This document shows, piece by piece, positions 1-10,940 of a stretch of 64,000 bases of DNA. A model generated the notes under the pieces. It did no database searches. It saw only the letters and a list, made by a program, of their open reading frames with translations, and was not told the DNA's origin. Each line of letters opens with the position of its first letter. The first letter of the stretch is position 1. Where the stretch lies: the NCBI RefSeq assembly GCF_002865645.1, contig NW_020194559.1, positions 1,217,390-1,281,389 of the forward strand, in the 5' to 3' direction. A program made the position numbers and the translations under genes. Origin of the DNA: Hyaloscypha bicolor E. Its lineage: Eukaryota > Ascomycota > Leotiomycetes > Helotiales > Hyaloscyphaceae.

Positions 1-90
1 ACAGATCATCTTCCGGCATACTTCGACAAGCAGTTCATTGCAAGACCATCCCACAGCTGTCGGGAAGATAACGGCATAAAGTATCGGGAA

Positions 91-341
91 TACAGGGCAT
101 TATTTTATGAAGGCCACTAAATGCCCTGTAAGGTCTTACTTTAATTTCCCTATCCCTTCGTCCGGTGAGACATGGTCCGTACTAGCAAGGGGGCCTGGCT
201 CAGGGCGAAAAGACGTACCTTTGCTTAGAAACTTATTAGTCATAAATCGCCTTTTTGCCCTGAGCCAGGCCCCCTTGCTAGTACGGACCATGTCTCACCG
301 GGCGAAGGGATAGCTAGTCCTAGTCCCCTGTAAGCCCTGTA
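91..341. mobile_element. Possible MITE or foldback element (non-autonomous)
   Basis: The 8-mer TACAGGGC at 91-98 is matched in inverted orientation by GCCCTGTA at 334-341, and these enclose the long hairpin at 151-312. A second inverted pair, TACAGGGCAT at 91-100 and ATGCCCTGTA at 121-130, lies at the left end. The segment has normal CA/TG content, unlike the RIP-mutated DNA that starts near 360. Short terminal repeats around a non-coding palindrome fit a miniature inverted-repeat element, but I see no convincing target-site duplication. The 68-aa frame through it (107-313) runs across both hairpin arms and is not a gene. Confidence 0.35.
151..312. repeat. 62-bp near-perfect inverted repeat (hairpin)
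   Basis: Arms 151-212 and 251-312 are reverse complements at 60 of 62 positions, separated by a 38-nt loop (213-250). The mismatches are at 161 (T where the right arm implies C) and 207 (G where it implies A); both are transitions. The arms are GC-balanced and unmutated by RIP. A transcript would form a long stable stem. No tRNA or known RNA fold is recognisable. Confidence 0.9.
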
Positions 342-429
342 AGGGTCCCCTGAAATGTGGCTTACCTCGCTAAACCTCTGATTTCAATTATTTTTTAATT
401 AGTTTGATTCTATCTATAAAAATAACTAT

Positions 430-1740
430 CTAATATATAGCCACTTTCTCTTGGCCCTTGTTCCTACCTTCTTTATACTTATTTCCCCCTTCCAAACATA
501 TTATCTCCTTTATATAATCAGGAATTACTATAATTCACTCTTGAATCTTGCTCTGGGAAAGGTCTTCCCAGCATTTCTCCCATCTCACTCTTAGCTTCTT
601 TCTACTACTAGTAGGTCTCCGCTTAGTAATCTCCTTTTTCATCCAAAACCAGGCTTTTTCAGTTATATTAAGATTAAGTAAGTTCCTTAACCAAAGTAAC
701 TTTATAATCTTTTATAGATTATAAACCTTCCTTTAATAATATAACTTATAAGGTCTTATACTATTCTCTTATATAAGGGTATAAAGATAATTCTTTTAGT
801 ATTTCCTTATAAAGAGCAAGAGCTTCTTAATTAAGATCCTGTTTTAATATTAGTACTAATTAATTAATTCTTATTTATTTTTTATAATAAAAGTACTAGT
901 TTTCTTATTATATTTTTATATTTTTTATACTTTTCTAAAAGTTCTCCTATAAGCCTTTTTCTATTTTCTAAATTATTTCCTTTATTTCTTTCTCTACTTT
1001 TATTTATTAGCCTTTTTAACTAACGAATTCCTTATATTAAAATTAGCTTTATAATCTCTTTTTTTTTTTATAAAGTCTTCTTTTTCTATATATATTAAGG
1101 CTTCTTTTTAAGTAAAAGAAAGAATCCCAAAATATAAACTCAGAAAACTCTTTTTATTTCTTTTATATATAATACTTATTATATACTTCTTTAAATAATT
1201 TTTAAATATATTTCTTTTCTCTTATTTCTTCTAATTAAAAAATAATCTTATTTATAAAAATTACATCTTTCTAATTATTAAATATCTAATATTCTTATTT
1301 TAAGTACTAGGCTAATCTTTCTATTTTATTAAGGCTATTTAAGCCAGGCTCAATTATTAATTTATATTAAAAATAGCCTATATAAGTAAAAACCTTTTAT
1401 ATAGTTTTAAATATAATTTTTTTTATAGTTTCTTTTCTTTATTTCTTTTATAATTATAATATAAGAAAAGCCTCTTATAATAGTATTTTAAAAAACAACT
1501 TTTAAAATATATTTAATTATTTTAGAAAAGATTATAAATTAATTAAATCTTGGTATATTAAGTATATAAAAGATTTCTAAAAGTATATACTTATTTTTTA
1601 TTTATTAATATTTTCTAGCTATAACTATAAATTAATAAAGAACTATTTTAGATATTTCTATAACTTTTCTAATTTATTTTAAAAACTTCTTATTCTCAGA
1701 TATATAAAGGCTTTAATTCTAATATTAGTAAAGTTATAAT
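430..1740 (-). pseudogene. Tc1/mariner-type DDE transposase relic
   Basis: Read on the minus strand, the C-terminal part is still recognisable. Around 640-700 it encodes NLNITEKAWFWMKKE, the counterpart of the SPDLNPIE-x-x-W block of Tc1/mariner (DDE_3) transposases with D, P and other residues altered. It is followed by a basic stretch and an ICLEGGNKYKEGRNKGQEK tail ending at a stop near 430. Further upstream (about 1080-1150) a mutated ILGFFLLLKKKP segment matches the WGCFSG-type central block of the family. Many stops, TpA excess and loss of CA/TG show heavy RIP. The N-terminal end and terminal repeats are not clear, and the upstream limit is set by the adjacent LTR. Confidence 0.6.
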
Positions 1741-1747
1741 AAGTTAA

Positions 1748-1918
1748 AACCCGATTTATATACTTAGCTAAAAGCCTTTACTAAGTTATATAATATGCCT
1801 TTTTGGGTTAATAAAATAATTATATATTATTTAGAAAACTCGAATACTTTAGGGAATATAATTCTATTTAGTTAATTAAATTACTAGTTTTCTTTATATA
1901 AAGATCTAGCCTATAATA
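1748..1918 (+). repeat. 5' LTR of Gypsy A
   Basis: It matches 7341-7580 from AAACCCGATTTATA to GCCTATAATA, including the shared block AGCTAAAAGCCTTTACTAA. It is about 170 bp, shorter than the 3' copy because it lacks the palindrome and a T-rich insertion. The TG..CA ends expected of an LTR are not visible, presumably mutated to TA. Confidence 0.7.
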
Positions 1919-3549
1919 TTAGAATTCTTTCTTTTTTATCTTTATTAACTAGAGATTATATATATAAAGCTAGAAATAAGAAGTACCTGAACTTATATAT
2001 AGAAAATAAAGCTCGAAATAAATAAAGCTAGAAATAGACTTTATTTAAAACTATTTATAAAGCTAATACTTTAGTAAACTTTAGAATATATAAAAGCTAA
2101 TAATAAAAAGTGCCCGAAATTATATATAAAAGCCAGAATACTAACTTAACTAGTTAATAGTAGGAATTATTTGGGTTTTCCTAAGCCTGGCTTAAAAAAA
2201 GAAAACTATTAGATTTCTTTATTATATAAAAATTTAGGAATAATACTTCTAGTAATTAATTAATTAAATAAATAGCTATATTATAAAGCCAAAATAGTAA
2301 ATAAAGTTCCCTAATAGCTATAAAAAGCTTTTATAATATAATTCTAATAGTTATTAAAGCTAGTTATATAATAAGTAAACTTAATAGTAAATCTAGCTAT
2401 ATAAATTAAATTAATTAATAAATATATAATAACTTCGAATTTTTTATAAATATAAATACTTTTTTTATTTTATATATTTCTTTAATTTCTTTTTATAAGA
2501 TAATTAAAAGCCTGCTTCCCGAATTCTAATAAGTTTAATAGAAATAACTTAGTTCTATATTTCTAGTTTAAAAAACTCTTATAAATAAAACTAGAAATTA
2601 ATAAAAATTTAATTAGTAAAAAGAAAGAAAGAATTTAATACGGGTTTAAATACTTGTCCGGGAAAGTAATAAGCTAGATATATTTATAGCTAGAATATAT
2701 CCGGAAAAAAGAGAGATTTATAATTAAAAAACTATTTAAATAAATAAATCTAGTCTTTTATAGTTCTCAAAAATAATAAAAAGCCCTAGTAAAATTAAAT
2801 CGAATTTAGTAAAAATTAATTTCCTTAGGTAAATTCTTAAATAATTTAAATAATTTAATTCTAGAAATAAAAAAATAGAAATAATAAAATAAAATTAAAA
2901 AAAAGTATTTTAAAGTTATTATTATAACTAAGCTTATAAAAGAAATAATAGAAATAAAAAAAGAAGAATTATATAAAAAGTACTATTTCTAGTTATAAAT
3001 AATTAATAATTAGCTAGCTAAAATTAAAAATATAAAAGCCTATTACTCGAACTAGTTAAATAAAAGACCTAAGAGTCTTTTTTTTATACCTAAAACTACT
3101 TTATTTATTTAGCTAATAGAATAGAAGCCTATTATAAGTAATATAAGATAATAATTAAAAAGTACTTCTAATTAGGTCTTTTAGAATAAAATTAATTAAT
3201 AAAAGAAAAAAAAACTTTATTTTTAATATAATTAAAATAATTATTTTATATATAATTATTAAGTAAAGTTATATTCGAGCTCTTTTTTCTAAGCTTATAA
3301 ATAAAAAAGAAAAAAAAAGAAAAAATAGATAAAAGTAAAAATAAAAAATATAAAAATATTAAAAATAGCTCTAAAAAAGCAAAAATAATTCGGGAAAAAA
3401 ATACTAATATCTTAAATAGAAATAGTAATAGAAATAAAAAGAATTTAAATTTATTTAATTCGGGAAAAAACTAGTTTCTAATAAAAATTACTATTAGAAA
3501 TATAAGGAAATAAAGTTAAATTAGTAAATTTAAAAGTAATTTCAGAAAA

Positions 3550-6500
3550 ATATAATTAGACTTTCTTTTCTTATATTAATAATAGTTAATAAAAAGTATT
3601 TTATATAAACTTTTATTAATACTAGATATATATTATATGAAATAATTAATTCTTACTTTACTAATTAATATAATCTCTAATATATACTAATTATTACTAA
3701 ATAAATAAAGGCTTTTAATAAAGTAATACTAGATATAATTAGTAAAATAGTAATATTTAGTATAAATATTAATAACTATTACAAATCTCATATTTTTCTT
3801 TATATAGTTTCTAAGATCTCTAGCTTAAATATAGTTTTAAATATATAATAATTTTATTTATAAGATTATAGCTATTTATCTTATTATTAGGAATCTTAAT
3901 ATAAAATAGAATAAGTAAATTACTAATTCTTAGCCTATAAATAATAAATTATATATAGGTCTTAATTACTTTATTTTCTTATTTAATTAAAAAAAGTAAG
4001 AAAAGAAATATAAAAGTTTTTTTAGCTAATTTAATAAATATTTAAAAAGCCCTAGTTCGGAAAAAGAAAATTAATTCTTATATAAAGCTTCTAAAATAGT
4101 ATAAGAGTTTTTAAAAGATATTTTATCTAATTAAAATAAAGAAATTAATTATTAAATTAAATTAGAAAAAGTTAATAAAAAAGAACTTATTATATTATAG
4201 AACTTATTATATAATATATCCTGAAATAAGCTTCTAGTATTATAAAAATTACTTATAGAATTACTAAATAAAGAATTTATTTAAATAAGTTATTTTTCTA
4301 TTACTATTTCTATTTTTTTATATAAAAACCTAATAAGAAATTATAGTTTTATATAAATTACCGGGGTCTAAATAAGCTTAAAAAAAAGAACTAATACTTG
4401 CTTTTATTAATTTATAAGATTCTTTAGAATATTAGAAAAGTAAAATAGTTTATAAAGTTTAATATTATAATAGGTTTTTATAAAATTTATATTATTAAAA
4501 AAAAACGGTCTTTTATATAAGATATAGATTCTGTAAATAATTAGTAACTACTTTTAATCTAATAAATACCTGAAAAATATTCTAGAAATATATTAATTAA
4601 ATTTTTAGGGATTTTCTAAATAAGTTCTATTTTATTTATATAAATAATATTTTGGTTTATTTATTAAAATTAAAAGAAAAGTATTATAAATATATATAAA
4701 AAGTTTTCTAATAATTTTAAGAAATAAATTTATAGCTAGATATTAATAAATATAAATTTGAAATTGAATTAATAAAATATTTAGGATTTATTATAGAGGC
4801 CGGAAAAGATATTTATATAAATCTAATAAAGATTAAAGCTATTTTAAATTAGAAAGCCCCGAAATTAATAAAAGATATATAAAGTTTTCTAGAATTTATT
4901 AATTTTTACTAATATTTTATTTGAGAGTTTTTAAAAATTATTTAATTATTATTTGATTTTATATATAAAAATCAGGTATTCTTATAAATAAATAAAGTAA
5001 AAACTACTTTTTAAAAGTTTAAGAAAATATTTATTTTGGCTTTAATTCTAGTATAGTTTAATTATAACTGAGAAATAATTCTCGAAATAAACTTTTTCGA
5101 ATAAAATATAAATAATATTCTTATATAAATTAATAAAAAAAAAGTCTTATAACTTTATATTTTTTTCTTGAAAAAAATAACTTTATAAAATATAATTATA
5201 AAATCTATAATAAGAAAATACTTATAATTATTTATTATTTAAAGAAATAAATTATAAAACTAAAAAATATTTACTAGTTTAAAATCCAAATAAATTATAA
5301 AAATCTAAAGTATTTTATAATAATATAGAAACTTACTAAATAGTAAATAAGGTAATTTTTAATTCTCTTATAATATAATTTTGAAATCTTATATATTTTA
5401 GGAAAGAATAATAAATAAGTAAATATATTTTTAAAATAAGAATAGAACTTTTTTAATAAAAAAGAAAATAACTATTATTAGTCTAAAATATTATAAAAAC
5501 TAGAAAGCTTTAATAATTTTTCTAAAGATATAATTCTTATAATATTAGTATAAATAAGAAAATGGATTAAAAAAAGCTTTATTTAGTTTTCTAAGCTTAG
5601 CTTAAAAAATAAAAAATAAAAAAGAAATACCTAGCTAGAAAACTAATAAAATATAGAGATTTAATTTATAAATATAAATTAGTAAAAAAAGTAAAAAAAA
5701 AGAAAACGGCATTTCTTTTAAAATAAAAAGATCTTTCTATATTAGGCTTAAGAAGCTAAAAATAAAATAAAAGCTATAATAATAATAGATAAATAAAGTA
5801 ATAAATAGGAAATAATACCTAAGATATATTATAAAAGCTTTAGTATAATACTTAAAAGAAAAGCAAGCTATATTAGGCTATAATTAAAATAATATAAAAA
5901 AAGAAATAAATGTTTTTTACTAATTTAAAAATTAAAATATTAATAAGGAAATATTTATTATTTTAATTAAAATAATTTCTTTTCTAGAAATAATAATAAA
6001 TTCCCGATTTAGAAAAGCTTTATATAAAGCTAATTTAATAAACTTATAACTCGATTTAGTATAGCTATCTAGAATAGAATATTATAAATACCTTTTTTAT
6101 ATAATAATTCTTTTAGTTAAATATATTAAAATAAATATACTAGTTTATATAAAACTATAATATTTAAAAAGAAATATATAAAGAAACTATTATTAGAAGT
6201 TCCTAAAGCCTTTTTTATTTCGAATTAAATCTAATAAAAGATTTTAATTAATTTTATAATAGAACTTTTATTAAATAAAAAATATACTAATATAATAATA
6301 TTATAAATTATTTAGAAAAAGAAGTAATACTTGAGTCTATAATAAATATTATAATAAAAATAATAGTAAAATAGTTTATAAGAATTTATTATTACTAATA
6401 TAAGTTTCCGAAAATAATAGTTTCTAATTATAGAAAATAATTTATAAAAGTATTATAGACTAGAATATATAAATTACTAGATATTATTTATTAATTATTT

Positions 6501-7250
6501 ATAATATATTATTCTAAAATAAATAGGTTTATAAAAAGAATAAACTAGATAATTAAAACTTTTCTTTATATTTTTATAAATTATAATTAAATAAACTAAA
6601 TAACTTTCTTATTATATACTAAATTAGTAATTAATAATCGGAATATTTTATTTATAGAAATTATATTAAGCTAATATAATTCTAGAATAAAATTAGTAAA
6701 AAATGCAAAGAACTATTATTTATTTAAATAATAGATAATATTATATATAAGCTTTATAATATATAAGAATAAATATAAGCTATAATAATAATAGTTTAGT
6801 AATTTCAAAAGAAAATAATAAACTAAAAAAAAAACTAGGTTCCGGAATTTAAGATTAGAAATAAAGTTTAGTTTAATTTCTAGAATATTCGAATAAATAG
6901 GCTAATTAAAAAGCTTAATACGAAATATATTAAATATATAATAATTAAAGTAATAGAAAGCTATAGTTTTTAGTTTAATATTTTCCTAGAAATATATAAT
7001 ATATATTATAATAAGCTTCTTTAACTAGTTATAATAAACCTATTACTAAGCTAGTTTTAATATAACTTATAGCTATAACTATAACTTATAAGTAATAAAA
7101 ACAAGTATAAAATTAAATGAATTTTTAATAAGAAATATATAAAATATAATTAGAAGCTCTTAAAAAAGCTATTTATAAAATAAAAGAATTATATATATTT
7201 TATATAGAAATTATATTTTATATTTAAGGAAATAATAATATTAGAAGCTT
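3550..7250 (+). pseudogene. Gypsy A pol polyprotein relic (RT, RNase H, integrase)
   Basis: The reverse-transcriptase core is recognisable at about 4180-4900: FIYINNILVYL near 4631 corresponds to the F-x-Y-I-D-D-I-L-V-Y catalytic block, with both aspartates changed to asparagine (G to A). It is followed by YLGFIIEAGK near 4770 and a connection region FLEFINFYQYFI near 4890. RNase H-like sequence follows at about 5000-5250 and integrase-like sequence at about 5800-6600. Stops are frequent and nearly all TAA/TAG, as expected when CAA/CAG are converted by RIP. A non-functional relic. Confidence 0.7.
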
Positions 7251-7340
7251 AGAAAAAAGTTATTTAATAAAAAGAAGCTTTGCCTATATATTTATAAAGC
7301 TAATATTTATAAATAAGAAAAGAAATAATATAGTAAATAA

Positions 7341-7580
7341 AAACCCGATTTATATATTTAGCTAAAAGCCTTTACTAAATTATATAATAAAGGCTCTGGC
7401 TTTTATTATATAATATTTTTTTTGAGTAAATAAAGTAATTATATATTATTTAAAAAATATAAATATTTTAGGAAATATAGTTTTATTTCTTTTTATTTTT
7501 TTATTTTTTTTATTTTTAAAAAATTCTATTTAGTTAATTAAACTACTAATCTTTTTTATATAATACTTTAGCCTATAATA
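7341..7580 (+). repeat. 3' LTR of Gypsy A with palindromic insertion
   Basis: This is the second copy of the 1748-1918 repeat. Relative to that copy it carries an insertion of roughly 25 bp, palindromic with its arms (7378-7417), flanked by direct TTATATAAT copies. It also carries a T-rich insertion at about 7475-7530. Confidence 0.7.
7378..7417. repeat. Palindrome with AAAGGCTCTGGCTTT core
   Basis: The left arm TATATAATAAAGGC and right arm GGCTTTTATTATATA are reverse complements with one or two differences around a TCT centre. The 5' LTR of the same element has only one TTATATAAT here, so the segment is present in one LTR and absent from the other. Confidence 0.7.
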
Positions 7581-8155
7581 AAAGTACTTTTTAGGTTTAA
7601 AAGTAATAAATATAAAAGTAGTTAATAAAGCAAATATTAAAAGAACTAATATAGCTAAATTATTATCTAATAAATTAGAAAGAAATAAAAGCTCTAATTA
7701 GTTATTTAATAAATCAGAAAAATTAAATAAATCTTTAAAAATAGCTATAATAATAATTAAAATAAAGTAAAAAATATAAAGTATTTTTCTAATTAATTAG
7801 GATTAGAGTTTAGAATTAAATATATATAAAAAGATATATATTAGGGCTAATTACTCTTTTTTTACTTGCTATTAATTAGTGAACTCGCCTATTTTTATAA
7901 GCATTTAGAGGCATTTAGTACCTATTAAGCTATATAAGCCTATATTAAGCCTTTAGGGCATTTTTAGTAAGCTTATAAGGGCTTATAGGAAACTAGAACT
8001 AGTTATAGAGAAATTAAAGTAAGATATTATAGGGGATTTAGTAGCCTTTATAAAATAATACCTTATATTCCCGATATCTTATATTATTATTTTTGTATTA
8101 GAGTCCTAACTAGTTATTCTATATATTTAGCTAATAGTATAGCGGATATACTACT
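7581..8155. other. RIP-mutated spacer, no recognisable gene
   Basis: AT-rich sequence between Gypsy A and the first gene island. CA/TG depletion fades toward the right end, where GC-containing words such as GGCATTTAGTACC appear. No coding homology or repeat partner was found by eye. Confidence 0.5.
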
Positions 8156-8159
8156 GTAT

Positions 8160-8382
8160 TGTGGTGGGGATTTTATTTCCTGGGTCACGTGGTTTTGTCA
8201 TGTGACCTCCGGACTTCCGTATAGTCCGCAGTCCGCTTATATTACCCCTCTCTCCTTCTTAGTTCTTAGAAATCAACCAACCTTCACTCTCTAATTCCAG
8301 GTCTCACTCGTACGCTGTGATCCCACACTGTGGAAGCCCATTCTACACTCTATATTACTCCGTGTTTTATATCCCCATTACA
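8160..8382. mobile_element. Solo LTR, not RIP-mutated
   Basis: The segment starts TGTGGTGGGGAT and ends ATCCCCATTACA. These ends are inverted repeats of each other (TGTRRTGGGGAT) with the TG..CA termini of an LTR. It is flanked by GTAT at 8156-8159 and GTAT at 8383-8386, a likely target-site duplication. The 223-bp length fits a small Copia or Gypsy LTR. No second copy or internal region is present, so it is probably a solo LTR left by recombination. Normal CA/TG content suggests a recent insertion or escape from RIP. Its superfamily cannot be told from the LTR alone. Confidence 0.75.
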
Positions 8383-8472
8383 GTATTACTAATATTTCAG
8401 CGTGAATAATTGAATAGTATTGAAAATTTAGGAATTGCAGTTACTTTAATCTGAGTTAATCTCTTATAAAGA

Positions 8473-8816
8473 ATAGACTAGTTACAGTAACCTCTTTCTC
8501 AAGTTCTTTCTCAGCTCCTTCCTCAATGCCTTTCCCAACTCCTTTTTCAACTCCTTTCCCAACCCCATCCCCGCCCATATCTTCCTCGGTCCCTTCCCAA
8601 GCTATTTCCTAGGCTACTTCCTCCACAACCCCCTTTTCGACCCATCTTCCTTCATCCATTTCCTCCATCCTATCAGTCCAATTTTCAATGCCATTTTCCT
8701 TAACCATCGCGTGGCTTTCACTCCGTACCAAAAAGAAGAAACATCTATACCCTACCTTAGACCGGCTCCGATAGCTTATTTTGTTCGATGCGCTTACCAG
8801 ATCCAAGGGGGGGGGT
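8473..8816 (+). other. Open frame without start codon, unidentified
   Basis: A plus-strand frame is open for about 110 codons up to a TAA at 8816. It begins with a pyrimidine-rich, F/P/N/S-rich repeat-like part (FPNSFFNSFPNPIP) and continues into more protein-like sequence (NHRVAFTPYQKEETSIPYL). No in-frame ATG follows the upstream stop. It could be an exon of a degraded gene or chance openness of a C/T-rich strand. The opposite-strand frame at 8609-8824 (71 aa) is equally unconvincing. A run of nine G at 8807-8815 lies at its end. Confidence 0.2.
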
Positions 8817-9011
8817 AACGCCAATCCCTACGCTGATCCGGTCGACTCCGAACCCGAATACCAGGGACAGGTAAGCGAAATGAGTAAACCCACACGAAAG
8901 TCAGACTAGCTAATCATGGCTCAAGAAACCCAAGTCTGGGCTCCCCGGAGTATGGAATCACGGTACAGGTTAGGTTAGGTTAGGCTATAAAGGACATAAC
9001 AAAAGAAACAT

Positions 9012-10940
9012 TTATCGGATCTGGATCTCCTCGAACCTTGCCCTTCTGTTTTCGCACAGCTCCTTAGCCTCACCCTCCATGAGCCCAGGGATATTACATG
9101 TCCCAATAAGGATATAGTAGTCTTCCTGCTTTCGTAAAATCACTGGGACTTTGCAGCCATTTAGAATAGCTACTATATCGCCAGGACGTGAGAACCTAGG
9201 TGCCATACCTAAGTATCCACCCTCAACCTCTATAAAGCGGAAATACTCTTGAACAGCTTCATTTGCTATTTGTATTCTTTTCATTTCTCTGTCCACATAC
9301 TCCTGGCTCAAAAATTTGTCCAAAAATTCTTGCCTCTCGAAACTTTGACCAGGGAAGAAAATATTGAAGAAAGCGTCGGAAAATGTGTCGAATAATTCCA
9401 AATTTGCTTGTAGAGATTGTTTGGTACCCGGTGGGGGGTGTCGAAGACACCGAAGAAAGCCAATAGCCAGTCTTACAATTGGCTCTCCAAAGACGACGGT
9501 AGAGTTTTTGTCGCTTTCTTTTTCTTTGACCATGTTCGTGACCAATTCAAATATAGCTTTCAATGGGTGGATCCCTCTCGCTTGAGAAGGAGCACGCCGA
9601 ACAAAATCTTGAGTAAACCCCAATAGTTGTGCAGCAAGGGAATGAACGACCTCATGGACTTTGACGACTGGCGGACCCAAAAGGCTTGAAATATGCAGTG
9701 CCGAATCGGTGAATGCCGGAGTTTGGATTGTATGGAATACGTTCTGATCTGCGTGGCCTAATCTAAAGCACCACGACCCATGCCCCCCCTTCTGTGAAAT
9801 GAATTGGAAGTTTGGGGCCCACGATGGCAAATTCTCGAAAGCACCCCCTCGATCGAAAGTTCCGACACCGGCGTATAATAGACAGTCCAATTTGTTGGAA
9901 TCCTTTATCCAAGTATCCACAAGGTCATATAAGACTGAACAGAGATCTTTCCGGTAGTCTGGGACAATAGCAAAGTCTTGGAGGCCAAGGAGTCCGTAAA
10001 TATGATCCCGTGGATCAGTAGCACAGAGCGTAGATGATAAAAAGAAAATATCCCAAGAGTCCCCCGGGTCCTTTGTTTTGTATAACTTCACTCTAAGCAT
10101 TGGCCCAATATTAACCTGATTGTAGCTTAATATGAACCAAATCCAGTGGCCTAAAAAGCTCTGCCTTTTTAGGCTGCCGCTCAAGATCCATTTTCTGGTA
10201 GAATTAAACCAGCTGCTTGCTTGATCCAACTCCTCATATGTTAGAGATGTGGATCCATGTATCAAGAGAATTCGTTTCCCTAATACTAGCTCCTGAAATA
10301 TCCAGACGCGCTGCCAGTACGGAAGTCCAAAGAAATTTCGAGTCGCCTTCCAGGGTCCTGGAAACGCATCCCAGGGTGCCTCATCCCCAGTCTCTTTGGG
10401 TTCAGCGTACCAAGTAGGGTAGCTTTTCAACCACTCAAAACTAGCCTCTGGGCTACTTAATTCCCTTGTTTCCTTCGCTATCGTTTTAAGAGCCTTAAGA
10501 GCGACGTCGATCTCATCGATTCTATGGCCAAGCCATGAGAGGACTAATTCTGCTTTCGCATATATATCTCTCATGAGATTAACTTGGCTACTTCGTTCTT
10601 CCGGATCTTTTTGGTTGATGCAAATAGCGTCCGCCCAAATTCGGAAGAGCCCTGGGTTTCGATCGGGGAAAGCGTTACACCAGTGAGCCTTCACATGCTT
10701 TAAAGCAGCCGCCAAGTTTGTCGTAACCGGAAAGATTTCATTATTAAGAATAATGTCTTTAGTAACTTTTGGGTCGCCCCATACGTAAGAAAGCGCTGCG
10801 AACTCCACATTGTCCTCGAGCGACGAGACGCTTAGTTTGCACTTGACCTTCTCGCTGCCACCGATAGAGATGATCTCAATGAGGCGGATTTGAGAGCGCC
10901 GCTGGTCTAGCGGTTGATATATAGTTTGCATCGACTCCAT
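9012..10940 (-). CDS. HET-domain protein (heterokaryon incompatibility type)
   Basis: Intact, intronless 642-aa protein; the family is associated with non-self recognition and regulated cell death in filamentous ascomycetes. The HET domain occupies roughly residues 45-220. Visible motifs are FAALSYVWGD (47-56), IWADAICINQ followed by KDPEERSSQV (101-120), DIYAKAELVLSWLG (125-138) and YWQRVWIFQELVLG (208-221). Further on are ATDPRDHIYGLLGL (307-320) and PDYRK, then a C-terminal GGYLGMAPRFSRPGD block (about 574-588), an arrangement common in long fungal HET proteins. No NACHT, ankyrin or WD repeats are attached. The first ATG is used; a second Met at residue 4 is possible. Codon and base composition is normal, with no RIP-type stops, although both flanks are heavily mutated. 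It stands alone in its island, next to a solo LTR. The specific recognition partner is unknown. Confidence 0.92.
   Translation of the reverse strand: MESMQTIYQPLDQRRSQIRLIEIISIGGSEKVKCKLSVSSLEDNVEFAALSYVWGDPKVTKDIILNNEIFPVTTNLAAALKHVKAHWCNAFPDRNPGLFRIWADAICINQKDPEERSSQVNLMRDIYAKAELVLSWLGHRIDEIDVALKALKTIAKETRELSSPEASFEWLKSYPTWYAEPKETGDEAPWDAFPGPWKATRNFFGLPYWQRVWIFQELVLGKRILLIHGSTSLTYEELDQASSWFNSTRKWILSGSLKRQSFLGHWIWFILSYNQVNIGPMLRVKLYKTKDPGDSWDIFFLSSTLCATDPRDHIYGLLGLQDFAIVPDYRKDLCSVLYDLVDTWIKDSNKLDCLLYAGVGTFDRGGAFENLPSWAPNFQFISQKGGHGSWCFRLGHADQNVFHTIQTPAFTDSALHISSLLGPPVVKVHEVVHSLAAQLLGFTQDFVRRAPSQARGIHPLKAIFELVTNMVKEKESDKNSTVVFGEPIVRLAIGFLRCLRHPPPGTKQSLQANLELFDTFSDAFFNIFFPGQSFERQEFLDKFLSQEYVDREMKRIQIANEAVQEYFRFIEVEGGYLGMAPRFSRPGDIVAILNGCKVPVILRKQEDYYILIGTCNIPGLMEGEAKELCENRRARFEEIQIR

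Larger units (their letters stand above)
1748..7580 (+). mobile_element. LTR retrotransposon, Gypsy type (element A), RIP-mutated
   Basis: Two direct repeats starting AAACCCGATTTATATA flank about 5.4 kb that carries a mutated pol on the plus strand in the Gypsy order (reverse transcriptase, RNase H, integrase). Total length of about 5.8 kb is normal for a fungal Gypsy element. The interior is nearly free of CA and TG dinucleotides. The LTRs differ by two insertions in the 3' copy, one of them a palindrome described separately. Confidence 0.75.

Noticed and set aside
107..313. 68-aa open frame as a gene
   Set aside because: It runs through both arms of the perfect hairpin, so its two halves are antisense copies of each other.
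8967..8983. GGTTAGGTTAGGTTAGG as an interstitial telomere
   Set aside because: The period is 5 (GGTTA), not the TTAGGG of filamentous fungi, and there are only three units.
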